From Narthecium ossifragum (taxonomy: Eukaryota > Streptophyta > Magnoliopsida > Dioscoreales > Nartheciaceae): a DNA stretch of 64,000 bases. Shown here piece after piece: positions 25,053-37,233 of this stretch. Where the stretch lies: contig OY986972.1 of NCBI GenBank assembly GCA_963920575.1, positions 10,738,010 to 10,802,009 of the forward strand. The letters are read 5' to 3'. The notes beneath the pieces are model-generated. The model was not told the origin of the DNA. It ran no database searches and saw only the letters and a list, made by a program, of their open reading frames with translations. Position 1 is the first letter of the stretch; every line of letters starts with the position of its first letter. Both the position numbers and the translations under genes were made by a program.

Positions 25053-26477
25053 TGTCGCGCCCCGGCCCGGAAGACCCACCCGGACCGGGACACAAGTGAA
25101 CATACCCATAGATCGATCCGACAGCCCTCAGTGAACAGACCATCTTGGGTGCAACCTGGATCAATCCAACATACCCATGGATCGATCCTACCTGAAGTCT
25201 GATCGATCCAACTTTGCAGTCCGATCAATCCCACTTTACAGTCCGATCGATTGAACTCGGGAAGCCCAAGAAAGAGAAACCATTCTCTACATAGCAGCTC
25301 GTTGATCCGTCAATCCGATGTCCAACCAATGTCAGATTCGGGATCCAACCAAGCCTCCAGTAGATCTATATGCCGGCATCAACATATCCAAAATCCAATA
25401 TCATCCAACGGCTAGATTAATGGGAAAACACTAATCAAAACTGCTAATCAAATTAACTTACCAGTTACTTGCTGCAACGCAGCCCTCCAGTAATAAATTC
25501 ATAACAAATCGTAGGAAAATCAGACAATTATGAAATCAGTTGGGTTTGAGAGATAACTCAGAGATCTACAACTCTTATATTCATCACAACCCAAGAACAT
25601 GCACTTACCGATCAGAAAACTCGTCGCAAGCCGGCTGTTCTTCAAGAACAGCAGAAACCGGAAAATCTAAGATTAAACATGCATACATCCTATTAAAATC
25701 TCAACCAAAGCTTATGAAACTTAAACCAGAAATTATACTAAGCAACATGCATCCAAAAACACAAATACAGCAAGATCTAACGTCTAGATTAAGAGAAACC
25801 CATTAAACAAAGCACGTAGGTAGAACACCTACCGGAAAAACTAAACCTCGGTTGATTCCCTGCTAAACAGCCGCTAACCAAGCTCCAAACCATGCCAGGG
25901 ATCTTCCTCACGCATCCACGGATCCAACGTGCTTTGGAACACCCAAAACGGTGGCCGGAGGAGGAAGAACGGTGAAGAAGAAGATGGTTGTCAGGAAGAA
26001 CAGAGGAAGAAACAGAGCTTCCGCGGGAAGAAGAGAAGGAAGGAAGAAGAAGAAGAAGAAGAAGAGAAGAAGAAAAGATCGGGGAAAGCCGGGAAGGCCG
26101 GGGAAAAAGGAAAGCAGAGGAGAGAAAGTCTCCTCTCCCCTGACAGTGGAGAGCGATGGCCACGACGGCCGTCCTCACAACTGCACCGACAAGCTACAGT
26201 GTCCGATCGATCCAACTCCGAGTCCGATCGATCCCACACACCAAGTCCGATCGATCCAACACACCAAGTCCGATCGATCCAAGACAGGCTGGATCGATCC
26301 AAGACTGGTTGGATCGATCCACAGGTCAAAAACCTCCCAAACGGATCTTGTCAAACACAACCATCCATCCGAGGCTGTGCGCGCACGCGGTTGAGAAACT
26401 AACCGACAAGGCGCAATTTACCAAATTGCCCTTGTGGTCAACAACGAGCTACAGGAATAGAGGGATAGGTCCTCACA
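25053..26477 (-). repeat. Solo LTR in the RNase H of element A
   Basis: TGTCGCGCCCCGGCCC to GGTCCTCACA, 1.4 kb. It is shorter than the other Tekay LTRs because a central block is absent. The flanks are CTTGT and CCTGT, one mismatch. Joining the flanks restores the RNase H sequence seen at about 61380. It holds two clusters of GATCGATCCA palindromes (25108-25260 and 26210-26325) and an A/G-rich AAGAAGAAG tract at 26030-26075. Confidence 0.88.
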
Positions 26478-27831
26478 CCTGTGATCAGAGTACACTAAGA
26501 ACCGCTCACCGTAGAGGTAGTGCCGCCATGTCTTCAGAGCGAAGACAACTGCTGCGAGCTCGAGATCGTGGACTGGATAGTTCATCTCATGGGTCTTCAG
26601 CTGTCTGGAACCGTAGGCCACCACATGGCCCTCCTGCATCAGCACACAACCTAGACCCTCCCCACTGGCGTCGCAAAAGACACTGTATCCGACGCCTCGC
26701 TCTGGAACTATCAGGATTGGTGCACTCGTCAGTCTGGTCCTCAACTGCGTGAACGCCTGCTCGCAAGCATCGTCCCAAAGAAAAGGGACCGCCTTCTGTG
26801 TCAATCTGGTCGACGGCCCTGCAACCCTGGAGAAGTCCCGCACAAACCTGCGGTAGTACCCCGCCAAGCCGAGGAAGCTGCGGACCTCGAACACTGTCGT
26901 CGGCCTTTGCCACTGTAGCACTGCCTCCACCTTGGCCTGATCAACTGAAATGCATGCTGCTGACACCACGTGCCCCAGAAACTGTACCTCAGGAAGTCAG
27001 AACTCACATTTGGAGGCTTTGGATTATAGCCTATGCCCCCTCAACAACTGCAACACTGTCCCTCAGATGCTGCTCGTGCTCCTCCTCGGTGCGTGAGTAG
27101 ACTAGGATGTCGTCGACGAACACCACCACGAACTGATCTAGGTACGGTCGGAAGACCCTCTGTATTAGATCGATGAACGTTGCTGGTGCGTTCGTCAGGC
27201 CAAACGGCATTACCGTGAACTCGTACAACCCGTACCTCGTACGGAAAGCTGTATTCGAAATGTCGCACTCCCAAATCCTCAGCTGATGGTGGTCGGTACG
27301 GAGATCAATCTTCGAAAAGACCGCAGAGCCTCGGAGCTGGTCAAACAAGTCATCGATCCTCGGCATCGGATACTTGTTCTTCACCGTCACCCTGTTCAGC
27401 TTTCTGTAATCAATGCAAAGACGAAGCGTACCATCCTTCTTCTTTGCGAATAACACAAGAGCTGCCCAAGGTGACGTGCTGGCACGGATGAAGCCTCTGC
27501 TGATCAACCCGTCCAGCTGGACCCTCAGCTCCCTCTGCTCTGCCGGTGCCATCTTGAAAGCTGGCAAAGAGATCGGCCCGATACCCGGTACAAGATCTAT
27601 CTGGAAGTCTACAGCTCTGGAAGGAGGAAGGCATGGGAGCTCGTCTAGAAAGACATCGGCGAACTCACAAACTACTGCCAGTAAACTGCTCTCTCGACTG
27701 CCCTCTGCAGCGAACAAGGAAAGGCGCGCCAGTAAAGCTGACAGCTGGCCCTCGCGTCTGGGAAAGCAACCACACATGAGGGAATCGATTGACTAGCGAT
27801 CCCCCAGCAAAACAAAATGAGCGCCGTCAGG
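26478..27831 (-). pseudogene. Element A reverse transcriptase and RNase H
   Basis: Minus strand. The RT frame from 27777 gives [25 protein letters not shown], the catalytic FVDDILVYS, then a frame break near 27040. A second frame from 26969 gives [31 protein letters not shown] and [12 protein letters not shown], so all RNase H acidic positions are visible. It continues at 25052 across the solo LTR. The start is cut by the LTR at 27832. Confidence 0.87.
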
Positions 27832-30800
27832 TGTCGCGCCCCGACCCGCGTAGGCCCAACCGGGCCGGGCGACGCGAAGCCGAACCTAACCTACTGCGGA
27901 AATTTTGGCAAGGTTTCCCTCTATTCGTAGTGGTTACCCTAACAATCACAACCATCCTGTATTATACATATATTACAAACTCAAAGACTCAAACTGGATA
28001 TTCATATACAATCCTCAAACAGGGAAATTATACATTTATCACTCCCGTAGGAGACTATCTATAACAAAAGGTACAAAACTATAAGATCGCCACCTCTCAA
28101 GCACCGCCAGACGCCGCCACGTCACCAAACACCGGCCCGGTAGGGGCGATCGAAGAAGAGCTAGCGCCAGCACCTGCAAAACGCAGCCCGGATAGGAGTG
28201 AGCACTAAGCTCAGCAGGGACACTACACTACGACACTCACAAGGGAGGGAACACAACAGTGTCGCCCTGAAGCAAGACTTGGGTGTGCAGCAAGGGTCCC
28301 ATAACCCTTTGCCGGTGTCCCTAGGCATACCCAACCATGGTCACCCCAAAGGACTGGGCCCATCCTGGATACTCCTAATGTCGCAGGGTTCCAGCTGTGG
28401 TTACCCTAACGAACTGGGCCCACACTGGTAGCCACTACGGGCAGGAACAGACACTGTCTGGGCTGGAACCCTCTGAGGGCCCCCAAGAACAAGAACCGAC
28501 ACCGGTTGCACCCACAACGTCTGGCTCGAGGCCGACATGACCTCTAAACATCAATCAACAAGTATTCAGGTCAAACTAACCCTATCATCGAAACGACTGA
28601 ATACTACAAATCAAGTCCTGGACCAAGCTACCTGATGAGAATGCATAATGTTATGTTTTTATCCCTAAATACTTAGTCTCCTGTGCTTATTTAGTTCCTA
28701 AATACACTCATTATTCTTATATTTTGATTTAGGATGCAATTGAAGTCCTTAAGTCGAAAAGAAGCTGAAAAGAGTGCTTGGATCAACTTTAAAGATTTAT
28801 TTGTACCTGCTCATGAAGAACCAGAGGATGTTCCATACATGGCTGGAAAGCTCTTGAAGTCTAGATTCTGGAGAATTTTACGGTTCGTGATTCCGAGTTT
28901 CCTAGAGGATGTTACGGCAATTTCAGTACTGATGCGCAGTCTGAATGGCAGAAAGGAAAATAAGCTGGAAGTCCGAGCGATCCGCCGATCGATCGGACCA
29001 CTCAAAAACGTGACAGAACATGTGTTTTTCAGCCACAACACATCCGATCGATCCCTCCATCGCTCCTATGGGTCCGATCGATCCGACACCAATGGTTCGA
29101 TCGATCGTACTCGGAAAAAGTCAAAAACAGCAGATTTTTACTCAACCAATCGATCCAGCACTTAAAGTTCGATCGATCGGACTTGGGAATAAAAGGGTGA
29201 CAGAACGTATGCTTTTTAGAGGAATACAGTTCGATCGATCGGACCATCGATCGAACTCGGGAAGAGCCAGAGACGAAGGTTTTTTACGAAGTCGATCGAT
29301 CCGACTCCCTTAGTCCGATCAATCGGGCTCGGGCGTGAATAGAAGTTGAAGATTTTAATGAGACCGATCGATCCAGCATCCAAGGTCCGATCGATCGGAC
29401 TTTCCTCAGTGAATAAAATCGACGATTGTGATCTAATCCGAGGGTGGATACACTTGAGGCTATAAATAGGACTCTTTCTAGGGTTTGAGAAAAAAATTCT
29501 TGGACACTTTTGGCTACTCTTTCTCCTCTTTTATATTTTTTCTTGGTTTTCTTTTGCTTTATTAAATCTTTTGGAGGATTGTTCTTGATGGCCCTGCGTG
29601 GCTAAATCTTGATCCTTGGTCGAGGAAACTGAAACCTCGGAATCAATGAAACTGTGAGATCTAATTTATTTTTATTGTTCAGTTTATACATGAGTATTGG
29701 ATGTTCTTCTGAGATTAAATCTTCATGATTACCTTGTCTAATTGCTAGGAGGCCTACTAGTTTATTATTCATGGTGATCTACTGCTAGGTTTGATAACAA
29801 ATCCGGAATTGTTTTATCCCTCTAATCTGCGAAGCAACTAGGATCTAATAATTTACTATTGATCAGATCTTGTTAGATCTTAGGAAGAATATTCAACTAG
29901 ATTAAATGCAACCGCTTGTGCTTGTGTTGTTTAGCTTCATCGATCTCCCTATTCTTAACACTGCTACTAGATTAAATCTACAGCGCTTGTCTTAGGTTGT
30001 CTAGTAGTTAGGGTTGATTAGATCGCTTGTTTCTAATTAACTATGATCGAGGAGAGCTTTGAATTGAATTCGGACGGTGAAAATTCATGGTATAAATTGA
30101 TTGATACTTGCATCTATGATCAGTTATTGGATTCCGATGGTGGATGTTGACTCAGACCAAGATTTGTTCTCTTGATTCAACTTGTTTCTTCGCTTTAGAT
30201 TATTTCTTTACTGTTTTCCTCACGTTTAAAATCCCCCATCTTTATTCACTGAGCACAAAACTAGGCTAAACACTCTTCGTGGGATCGACTCGTACTCGCA
30301 CTATTACATTCATTTTAACGGGTATTGGTTTTATTTTTGAGTGCCTGCGACAGCACATCACTACTCGCAATGGTCCTAGAGCTAAATCCGGGTAACCCGA
30401 AAGCCCCGGATCGGCACGCCCTACACAGATGCAACTAATGCGCAACACAATGCATGTTATGAACATGCGCAGGATAATACAGGTAAGCATGCAACAGTAT
30501 GTGATGATATATCAAACATGGTCTGGGTATGGCACACTGCCGCCCCGGGGTGGTGAACAGGTAAATAAGGTCTAAGGAGCTACTGCAGTGGTACCACCAC
30601 CAACTGCCAACAGTCCACCACAACACCTGCACCGGGAAGCAGCCCCGCAAACAACAGCTTACAGGTATAACAGATAAGGCCCTCGGCGCACGCCGGCACG
30701 CAAGGCTAAGGAAAGCTGTAGGGCTACCCGCCCGTTTACTCTAAACATCCCGGGAGTCATCACTCCCCTGATTCACCACTGCCCTGTTATAGGGCTAACA

Positions 30801-31654
30801 TGCTTAAACCTATGTACCAGGTATTAAGACAGTAGAGAAAACAATATATGCAAAGCTCCGCGAGCAAAACAAGGCAAAATCTCTCTCTCTGCCTTGGGGG
30901 AGGGATCGATCCCTCTTCTGACAGAGAGCAAAAGCTCTACATCGCGCCGAGTCCGATCGATCCGACTCGGGACGGATCGATCCAACTCGCGACGTGAGGG
31001 ATCCATGCTACCCAAGGCATCGGGATCGATCGCCCTCACCAGGGGCCGATCGATCCTGCTCGGGTCAGCATAACCAACAAAGAGAGAGAGAGAGATCCGT
31101 CTCACAGACGGATCGATCGGTTGGGTTCTCCGATAAGCCGACGGCGAGAAATACCGCCGGAAAACTCCACCAAATCCCACCAAAACCTGGGATCTAGTAG
31201 TACGAACGATCACGAATCCAAAACCGACGGAAATACTACAATCTAACATGTATACAATGAGTTCTAAGCATAAGAACATCGACAGCCGGAAAAGCTTTTA
31301 AAAAAAAAACCGAAGACAGTAGGTAGGAATCCCTACCGGAGCAAGAGCAGCTTCAATCCCAGCTGCTATGCCTTGGATCGTCCACGAACTCTTCGAAATC
31401 CAGAGAAAATCTCAGCCAAGAATTCAGATTTCCAAAGAGATCTGAGGAAGAAGGTTCTGTTTGTTTTATAGGCAAATGAACCAACTTAGCAGGATCGATC
31501 CGTCCAAGGAGACCGATCGATCTAGCTTAGAAACCGATCGATCCAGCCAAGGAGACCGATCGATCCAGCCACGGGAACGATCGATCCAACCAAGAGACTG
31601 ATCGATCCAACTCCGAGTCCGATCGATCCAACTCCGAGTCCGATCGATCCGTCC
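27832..31654 (-). repeat. Truncated Tekay LTR in element A, split by an Athila solo LTR
   Basis: It begins TGTCGCGCCCCGACCC and follows the Tekay LTR to 28632, then resumes at 30361 after the nested solo LTR. The far end is missing: at about 31655 the sequence passes from a GATCGATCC palindrome cluster (31495-31650) straight into element A protease or gag sequence. No CCTCACA end or target duplication is visible, so a deletion removed the LTR end together with part of A. Confidence 0.8.
28633..30360 (+). repeat. Solo LTR of Athila-type element
   Basis: It starts TGATGAGAATGCATAATG and ends GCGACAGCACATCA, in the opposite orientation to the Athila element at 1979-14498 and clearly the same family. 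The flanks are CTACC and CTACT, one mismatch. Joining them restores the LTR reading GACCAAGCTAC-TCGCAATGG. A cluster of GATCGATC palindromes (28978-29400) lies directly upstream of CTATAAATAGG at about 29459. Confidence 0.9.
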
Positions 31655-32621
31655 CAAGAGAGTCACCCTGCAACGGGCACAGTCGATGATGGCTCTGTAT
31701 GAAGTCAGCCAATCCATATCGAGAATCACGTCGAACCTGACATGGCTACCGGTGTCGTGAGTATCTCTGCTGCCTCCACGAACCTCCTCTGCCCTGAGGT
31801 GCTCTCTACGGCTGTCCTCTGCCACTGGCACTCGTAGACGACGTCGGCTGGACTGCCTTGGGCCCCGACTCCTGCAACTGGGCCTCAACAGCTAAGGCAC
31901 AGTCCAGCGCCTCTGCGCACGTGCTAGCACGCTGAGCCGTGATCAGCCGCTTGAGCTCGGACCTAAGCCCCCACTGGAACTGCTCCGCTCTGGCAAGAGG
32001 GTCCGTCAACACCGCTCCGGAAAATTTGGCTAGTCTAGTGAACCTAGCTGCATACTGCACTACCGACTGAGTAACTTAAGAAAGGGTCTGGTACTCACGG
32101 ACAAGGGTCGAGCGTGCACAGCGGGGAAAGAACGCGCCGAGAAAAGACGAACGAAACACGGCCCATGATGGGTCACTCCCGTCCCTGGAGGCCTGAACAG
32201 AGCGCCACCAGTCCAAAGCGTCCCCGTCGAGCTGGAACGTGGCAAGTCTGACCCGGACCCGGTCATCCTGGATGAACAGAGAGTCAAGAAAGCGCCTGAC
32301 TCCCTCCAGCCAGTCGTCCGCCACCGCTGGGTCGCCCCCAGCACCACTGAACCTAGGCGGGTTTAGCCTCTTGAAGTTGACCATCGCTGTCACCACAGCA
32401 CGCTGGTCGAGTGGAGGAGAGACCTCCTTGGCAACGAAAGAAGCATCCTCCTCCATCACGACCTCAATCCTAGGCTCTGGTTCTGGTGCAGGTGCCCGGG
32501 GCAAGGTTGCGTTGGCCCCTAAGGTCCGTCGGGCGGCGCGCTCATCGCGCGCACTACCACGACCCAAAACTGGACATCTAGCTCGGCTCCCTGTCATCTG
32601 CACGTTCACCAGAGACGACAA
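31655..32621 (-). pseudogene. Element A gag and protease remnant
   Basis: Minus strand. From ATG at 32621, an N-terminal region rich in Pro, Ala and Glu is followed by the Tekay gag core (FKRLNPPRFSGAGGDP, then ALDWWRSVQASRDG and FFPRCARSTLVREYQTLS). A single TAA at 32076-32078 interrupts it; the same frame continues to QYAARFTRLAKFSGAVL and ends near 31806. The zinc knuckle and the protease active site are deleted. Only the protease tail FDVILDMDWLTSYRAIIDC survives before the LTR junction. Confidence 0.82.
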
Positions 32622-32785
32622 GTGTCCACCCGTAAGAAATCAAAACACAACAGCAATCAATAAAGCAAAAGCATAACACACATGAGCACGAACAAGCACA
32701 CAGAGATGCTCTACTCCTAGAACTATCCCAAACCACGCTCAAAACCTTAACCGCAAGCCTAATCCTATCCCTGGGACCTACAGCC

Positions 32786-32799
32786 TGCTCTGAAACCAA
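32786..32799 (-). promoter_or_regulatory. Degraded initiator tRNA-Met primer site of element A
   Basis: The minus strand reads TTGGTTTCAGAGCAGG next to the 5' LTR. It has one change from TTGGTATCAGAGC. Confidence 0.75.
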
Positions 32800-32801
32800 G
32801 T

Positions 32802-35380
32802 TGTCACACCCCGACCCAGAAAACCCATCCAGGACGGGGCGTGAGGGTTCCTATCACTATTCATCTCCAACTGGCGCATTACATTGCGGAAAACATGGAT
32901 AAACTTAAAGAATTTATATTCCAGAGGTAAACTATAATTCAAATTATAAATACATCAAGTTGTCACACCCCGACCCAGAAAACCCATCCAAGACGGGGCG
33001 TGAGGGTTCCTATCACTATTCATCTCCAACTGGCGCGATAAATTACGGAAAACATGGATAAACTTAAACAATTTATATTCCAGAGGTAAGCTATAATTCA
33101 AATTATAAATACATCAAGTTGTACTATTTAAACATCTGATTACAATTCTTATCAAACTCCTCCAAGGTAAAAGATATTATACAAAACTATCAAAATGTAC
33201 AACAGTTATTCTGTAGCAACCTCAGACACATCTGAAAGTACTCGCGGTGCCAAATGCTGATCCCGCCGGCTCTATTGCTGTAGAACTGGCGCCTGCACCT
33301 GCAAACGCAGCCCGGGTAGGAGTGAGCGATAAACTCAGTAGGGTTCTACTCTACGGCACACAGAAGGGAGGAAAACATCAACAGTGATGTCTCCCCGCTC
33401 AAGTCTAGGGGATGCCACAGGGTCCCACAACCCCTGTCGATGTCCCAAGGGCTCCTGCCAAGAAACCTCTCTCCTGTACAAGTTACGTGGAGACCACGGA
33501 ACAGTAACATGCAGGGTTACCCTTACCCAAGCAGGAAGACCATGCCTTGGGGACCCACGTCGGGAACGCATCAACATCCATCCTTAACACTTAGCCTTGG
33601 GAAGACAACACGACCTCTAAACCTCAAAGCAAAATAATATTCTAGTCCGACTACTTGATAATCCTCGATAGCATGAGATTCTAATTAAACAATCACGTCC
33701 TAACCCTGACTACCTAGCCGAGGTCCTAAGGCTAGATCCGAGCTACCCGAGATCCTCGGATCGGCGCTCAACCCATCGCCCGCCTAACCTGACATACCTC
33801 TAATGCATACAATGTATGAACCTATGCAAACATCTATCCTAGATGTCTCTACATGTCACAACATCAGTTAAAGGTTCAACAGTTATACAATAGCCCTCGC
33901 CACTCGCCGGCAATGGGCTAAGGTTCCACAATACCTCGTTAGCTAACACTCATAGTTAGGTAACGGCTAGGGAAGCAATAAGCATTTAAGCTATTAACCA
34001 ACCAAGTATTTAAATGCGGGTCAAAACCGTAAATTCATCAAAGAGGTTAAACTCCCGATTCAATTCCCAATCTCGATAGAAATCCCGTGAAAACATCGTG
34101 TATGCTTCCTAACATGATTGGATATCTATCATGAATGAAAACCAATCAAAGGAAACCAGAAAACACAGCTCAGTGGCCCACGGTCGATATGACGATCGAT
34201 CCGACAGTCGACCGTGAGGCCACGGTTGATGCCACCGTCGATCCGACGGTCGACCGTGGGGCCGAATGAGGGAAAAGCATAAGGGCCACGGTCGATCGGC
34301 GCATCGACCCTGGGAAGCCCAAAACGGGACAGAGCCTCACGGACGATGCGACGGTCGATCCGACGGTCGACCATGAGGCGGAAGGGAAAAGAGAGGGAGC
34401 CCGCGGTAGATCGGCGCATCGACCCTGAAAAGCCCAAAACACGACAGAGTCTGACGGACGATGCGACAGTCGATCCGACGGTCAACCGTAAAGCTCAAAA
34501 CAAGCATATCAACGCTTGATGGTCGATCCGCCGATCGACCGTCGAGCCTAATGCACAGTTCATCAAAACAATGCCGGAAATCCAATTTCTTGGATTTGAA
34601 TGATCAAATCATGTTCGAAGTTGATGAAACTTTGCAAGAATGCGTAAAAGATGATGGAGAAGCTAATGGTATGAATAAAACATGATTTTGATGGTTAAAT
34701 CTCAAACCTAGGTCTCAATGGCCGAAAACCGACAAAACGGCGATAATACGGAAATCGTCCGATAAAATACGGAAATCAACTGATAGGAATACTAGAAGCA
34801 AGCCATAATGCACAAGCATTGAACCACACGACATTCTAACAAGTATTCCTATAGGAAAAATACAACAAACCTATCCTTGGAGAACCCGATCACAGGATCG
34901 AGGTAGAAACACCTACTTGGGCAAGTAGGGCCGCTCCACCACGCGTCCAACCAGTCAAGCCGCCAAGATCCACTCCTCGAAGCTCGCGTTTCCAAGCCCT
35001 AGCTCAACCGCAGGGGAGAGAAAGAGAGAGAGGGAGAAGGAGACAACGACATCAAAGGAGAAAAGAAAGAGAGAGAAAGGGACGGGCTATATATAGAGAT
35101 CTGAACCGATCTCGGCCATCATATTCGATCTTTCCCGATCGAGCTCTGATCTTCCGATCGAACCCACCCTTAAGATTCTAATCAAACACATAAATCAATC
35201 CAAGGCCGTGTGTGCAACGCGGGTGTGAAACTGACCACAAAGGGGCATATTTATCAAAATGCCCCTGGGGCTTAAAACCACCATACGATCACCCGATCGT
35301 ACCCGACACGGAACCAAATCAACAGGAAAACATCCCTCGACCCACGCGGTCGAGCCAAGTCGGAGGGACGGGCCCTCACA
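32802..35380 (-). repeat. Element A 5' LTR with a duplicated terminal segment
   Basis: It starts TGTCACACCCCGACCC on the plus strand and ends GGGCCCTCACA. The first 158 bp or so are present twice (32802 and 32961), each beginning with the terminal TGTCACACCCCGACC. A GGTCGATCC/GTCGACC palindrome cluster lies at 34180-34550. Confidence 0.87.
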
Positions 35381-37233
35381 GGCTGGGTCAGACCCGTGGC
35401 TCGTTTGATTGTTTCGCGTCGAGCGCGCGATCCAGTGAATCGTATTGTTTCTTAGACCGCAAGGGCAATTTGGTAAATTACTTTTTGTCGGTTTGTTTCA
35501 CACCCACGTGGTGCACACACAAATCCTATGTTTATTTTTAGTGTTTGCTAGAACCCTAGGTGGGCTTGGGATCGAAAGATCCAAGCTTGGGTGCGCAGAA
35601 ACCTGCTTTTAGGCAGCTGGCGGCCCGTGTGCGATCGATCGCTCCTGGGAGCGATCGATCGGACTTGTGTCGGTGGCTGACGTGTTCGGATAATGACACG
35701 AACTGACTTAACTCGTTCAGTCCGATCGATCGGTCTCTGGAGCGATCGATCGGACTCAAGCCTATAAATAGCCCGTGACCTTCCCTTGTTTTTCCGGTTT
35801 ACGGCGTGCTTTTCGGTCTTTCCGTGCATGATCTTGGGTTATGATGAACATAAGAGTTGTAGATATTTGAATCTACTCTCAGGCTCAACTGGTTTCATAA
35901 TTTTAGGAATTTCATACGATTTGTTATGAATTACCTATGGATGGGCTGCGTTGCAGCAATTAAAGGTAATTAGTGCGATTAGTGACTTTGATTAATGTTT
36001 TCCAGTTAATCTAGCAGTCTGATGTTTACCGATTTTGGATATGTTGATCCCAGTATGTTTAGCTACTGATGTCTAAGTTGGATCTCGAATCCGACGTCGT
36101 TTGGATGTCCGATCGACGGGTCAATTAGCCTCTAAGTAGAGGATTTTTGGTGATTTAAATAATATTATATGTTTAGAACATATAATATTATATTTTACTG
36201 TTTATCTGAGTTTTCGGGGTTGCTTCCCGTTGCAGGAGTTCGCGGTTGACGGTCGCAGTACCGTCGTAATGCCGGGACCCGGTGCGGATTGGCTGGCAGC
36301 GGTTGGTAGTACCGCTGCAGCGATCCAGTTGGACTTCTATGTTAACTTTATCATACTGTTGCATACTTACTTCTTACTTGTGTATGATCATAGCATGCAT
36401 TCTGTTGTGCATTAGATGCATAAGGTTAGGGTGTGGGTGATGGGTCGATCGCCGATCCGAGGCTTTCGGGTAGCTCGGATTTAGCTCTAGGACCGTGGCG
36501 GGTAGCAAGGTCCAAGTTGGATTGTAGTATTCTATCGATCTTGATGATATGTTTAGATGACTTGAATACTCTTGATTGATCGATGATTTAGAGGTCGTGT
36601 CGGTCTCGAGTCGGGTTCTAAGTTGTAGCCGGTGTTCCACTGTGTTGACTCTTGAGTAGAGGGGTCGCCTACTCAGCGGTGCCATTTCCCGCCTACAGTG
36701 CTGTTTCCCTGCTTGTAAGCCAGCAGTGTTGGTTCCAGCTTACTGAGTGTGACCCATCATGTGACCAGTTCTTCTGGAAAATCATGATCGTGGACCTCAG
36801 GGACACGCGGTGGGGTTATGGGGCCCCTGTGTACACCCAGACCTTACATGGGGGCGACACTGTTGTGTTCCCACCCTTTCTGTGTGTCGTAGTTTAGAAC
36901 CCTACTGAGCTTTATGCTCACTTCTACCCGGGTTGTGTTTTGCAGGTGCAGGCGTCAGCTCTTCTTCTGTGGCCCCTACCGGGTAGGTGTTTGGTGGCGC
37001 GGTGGCGTCTGGTGGCACTTGACAAGCGGTGATCATCTGTCTACACCATTTTTGTTATTTAGCCTCCTACGGGAGTATCTTGTACAAATGTAACCCTTTT
37101 GAGTATTTCAATATTGTATTATATTTCTTTGAGGTTATTAATCTTAGTTTTTATAATGGTACTTATGAATTATTTAGGGAGACGCGTAGGTTAGAGGGAA
37201 CCCGTCGTCAAAATTATTCCGCATTAGTTAGGT
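35381..37233 (+). repeat. Element B: Tekay-type LTR, left end outside the window
   Basis: A plus-strand Tekay LTR: GACCGCAAGGGCAATTTGGTAA, the conserved TGCTTCCCGTTGCAG and the GTGCAGGCGTCAGCTC block all match the other LTRs. Its first 40 bp or so lie on the other side of element A. CGATCGATCG palindromes (35630-35755) sit directly upstream of CTATAAATAG at 35762. The right end is lost: at about 37233 it changes to element C internal sequence without the usual GTGTGACA. Confidence 0.82.

Larger units (their letters stand above)
1..35380 (-). mobile_element. Element A: Tekay/Del-type Ty3/gypsy chromovirus, fragmented by nested insertions
   Basis: Minus-strand pieces that belong together: 5' LTR (32802-35380), primer site, gag, RT, RNase H, integrase, chromodomain end (1692-1978) and 3' LTR (1-1690, cut by the window edge). 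The pieces are colinear once four younger insertions are removed, and three of those are bounded by exact or one-mismatch 5-bp duplications. The gag-side remnant joins LTR material directly near 31655, so the segment between protease and the RT start has been lost. The element interrupts the LTR of element B at 35381, so it is younger than B. Its own target duplication cannot be checked because the left end lies outside the window. Several stops and deletions make it non-functional. Confidence 0.85.

Noticed and set aside
25929..26402. Lys/Arg/Glu-rich open frame that looks like a nuclear protein
   Set aside because: It is translation of AAGAAG repeats and GATCGATCC units in a solo LTR.
30824..31279. 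151-codon minus-strand frame with repeated DRSI/IDR motifs
   Set aside because: The repeats are the DNA palindrome cluster read as protein, within an LTR.
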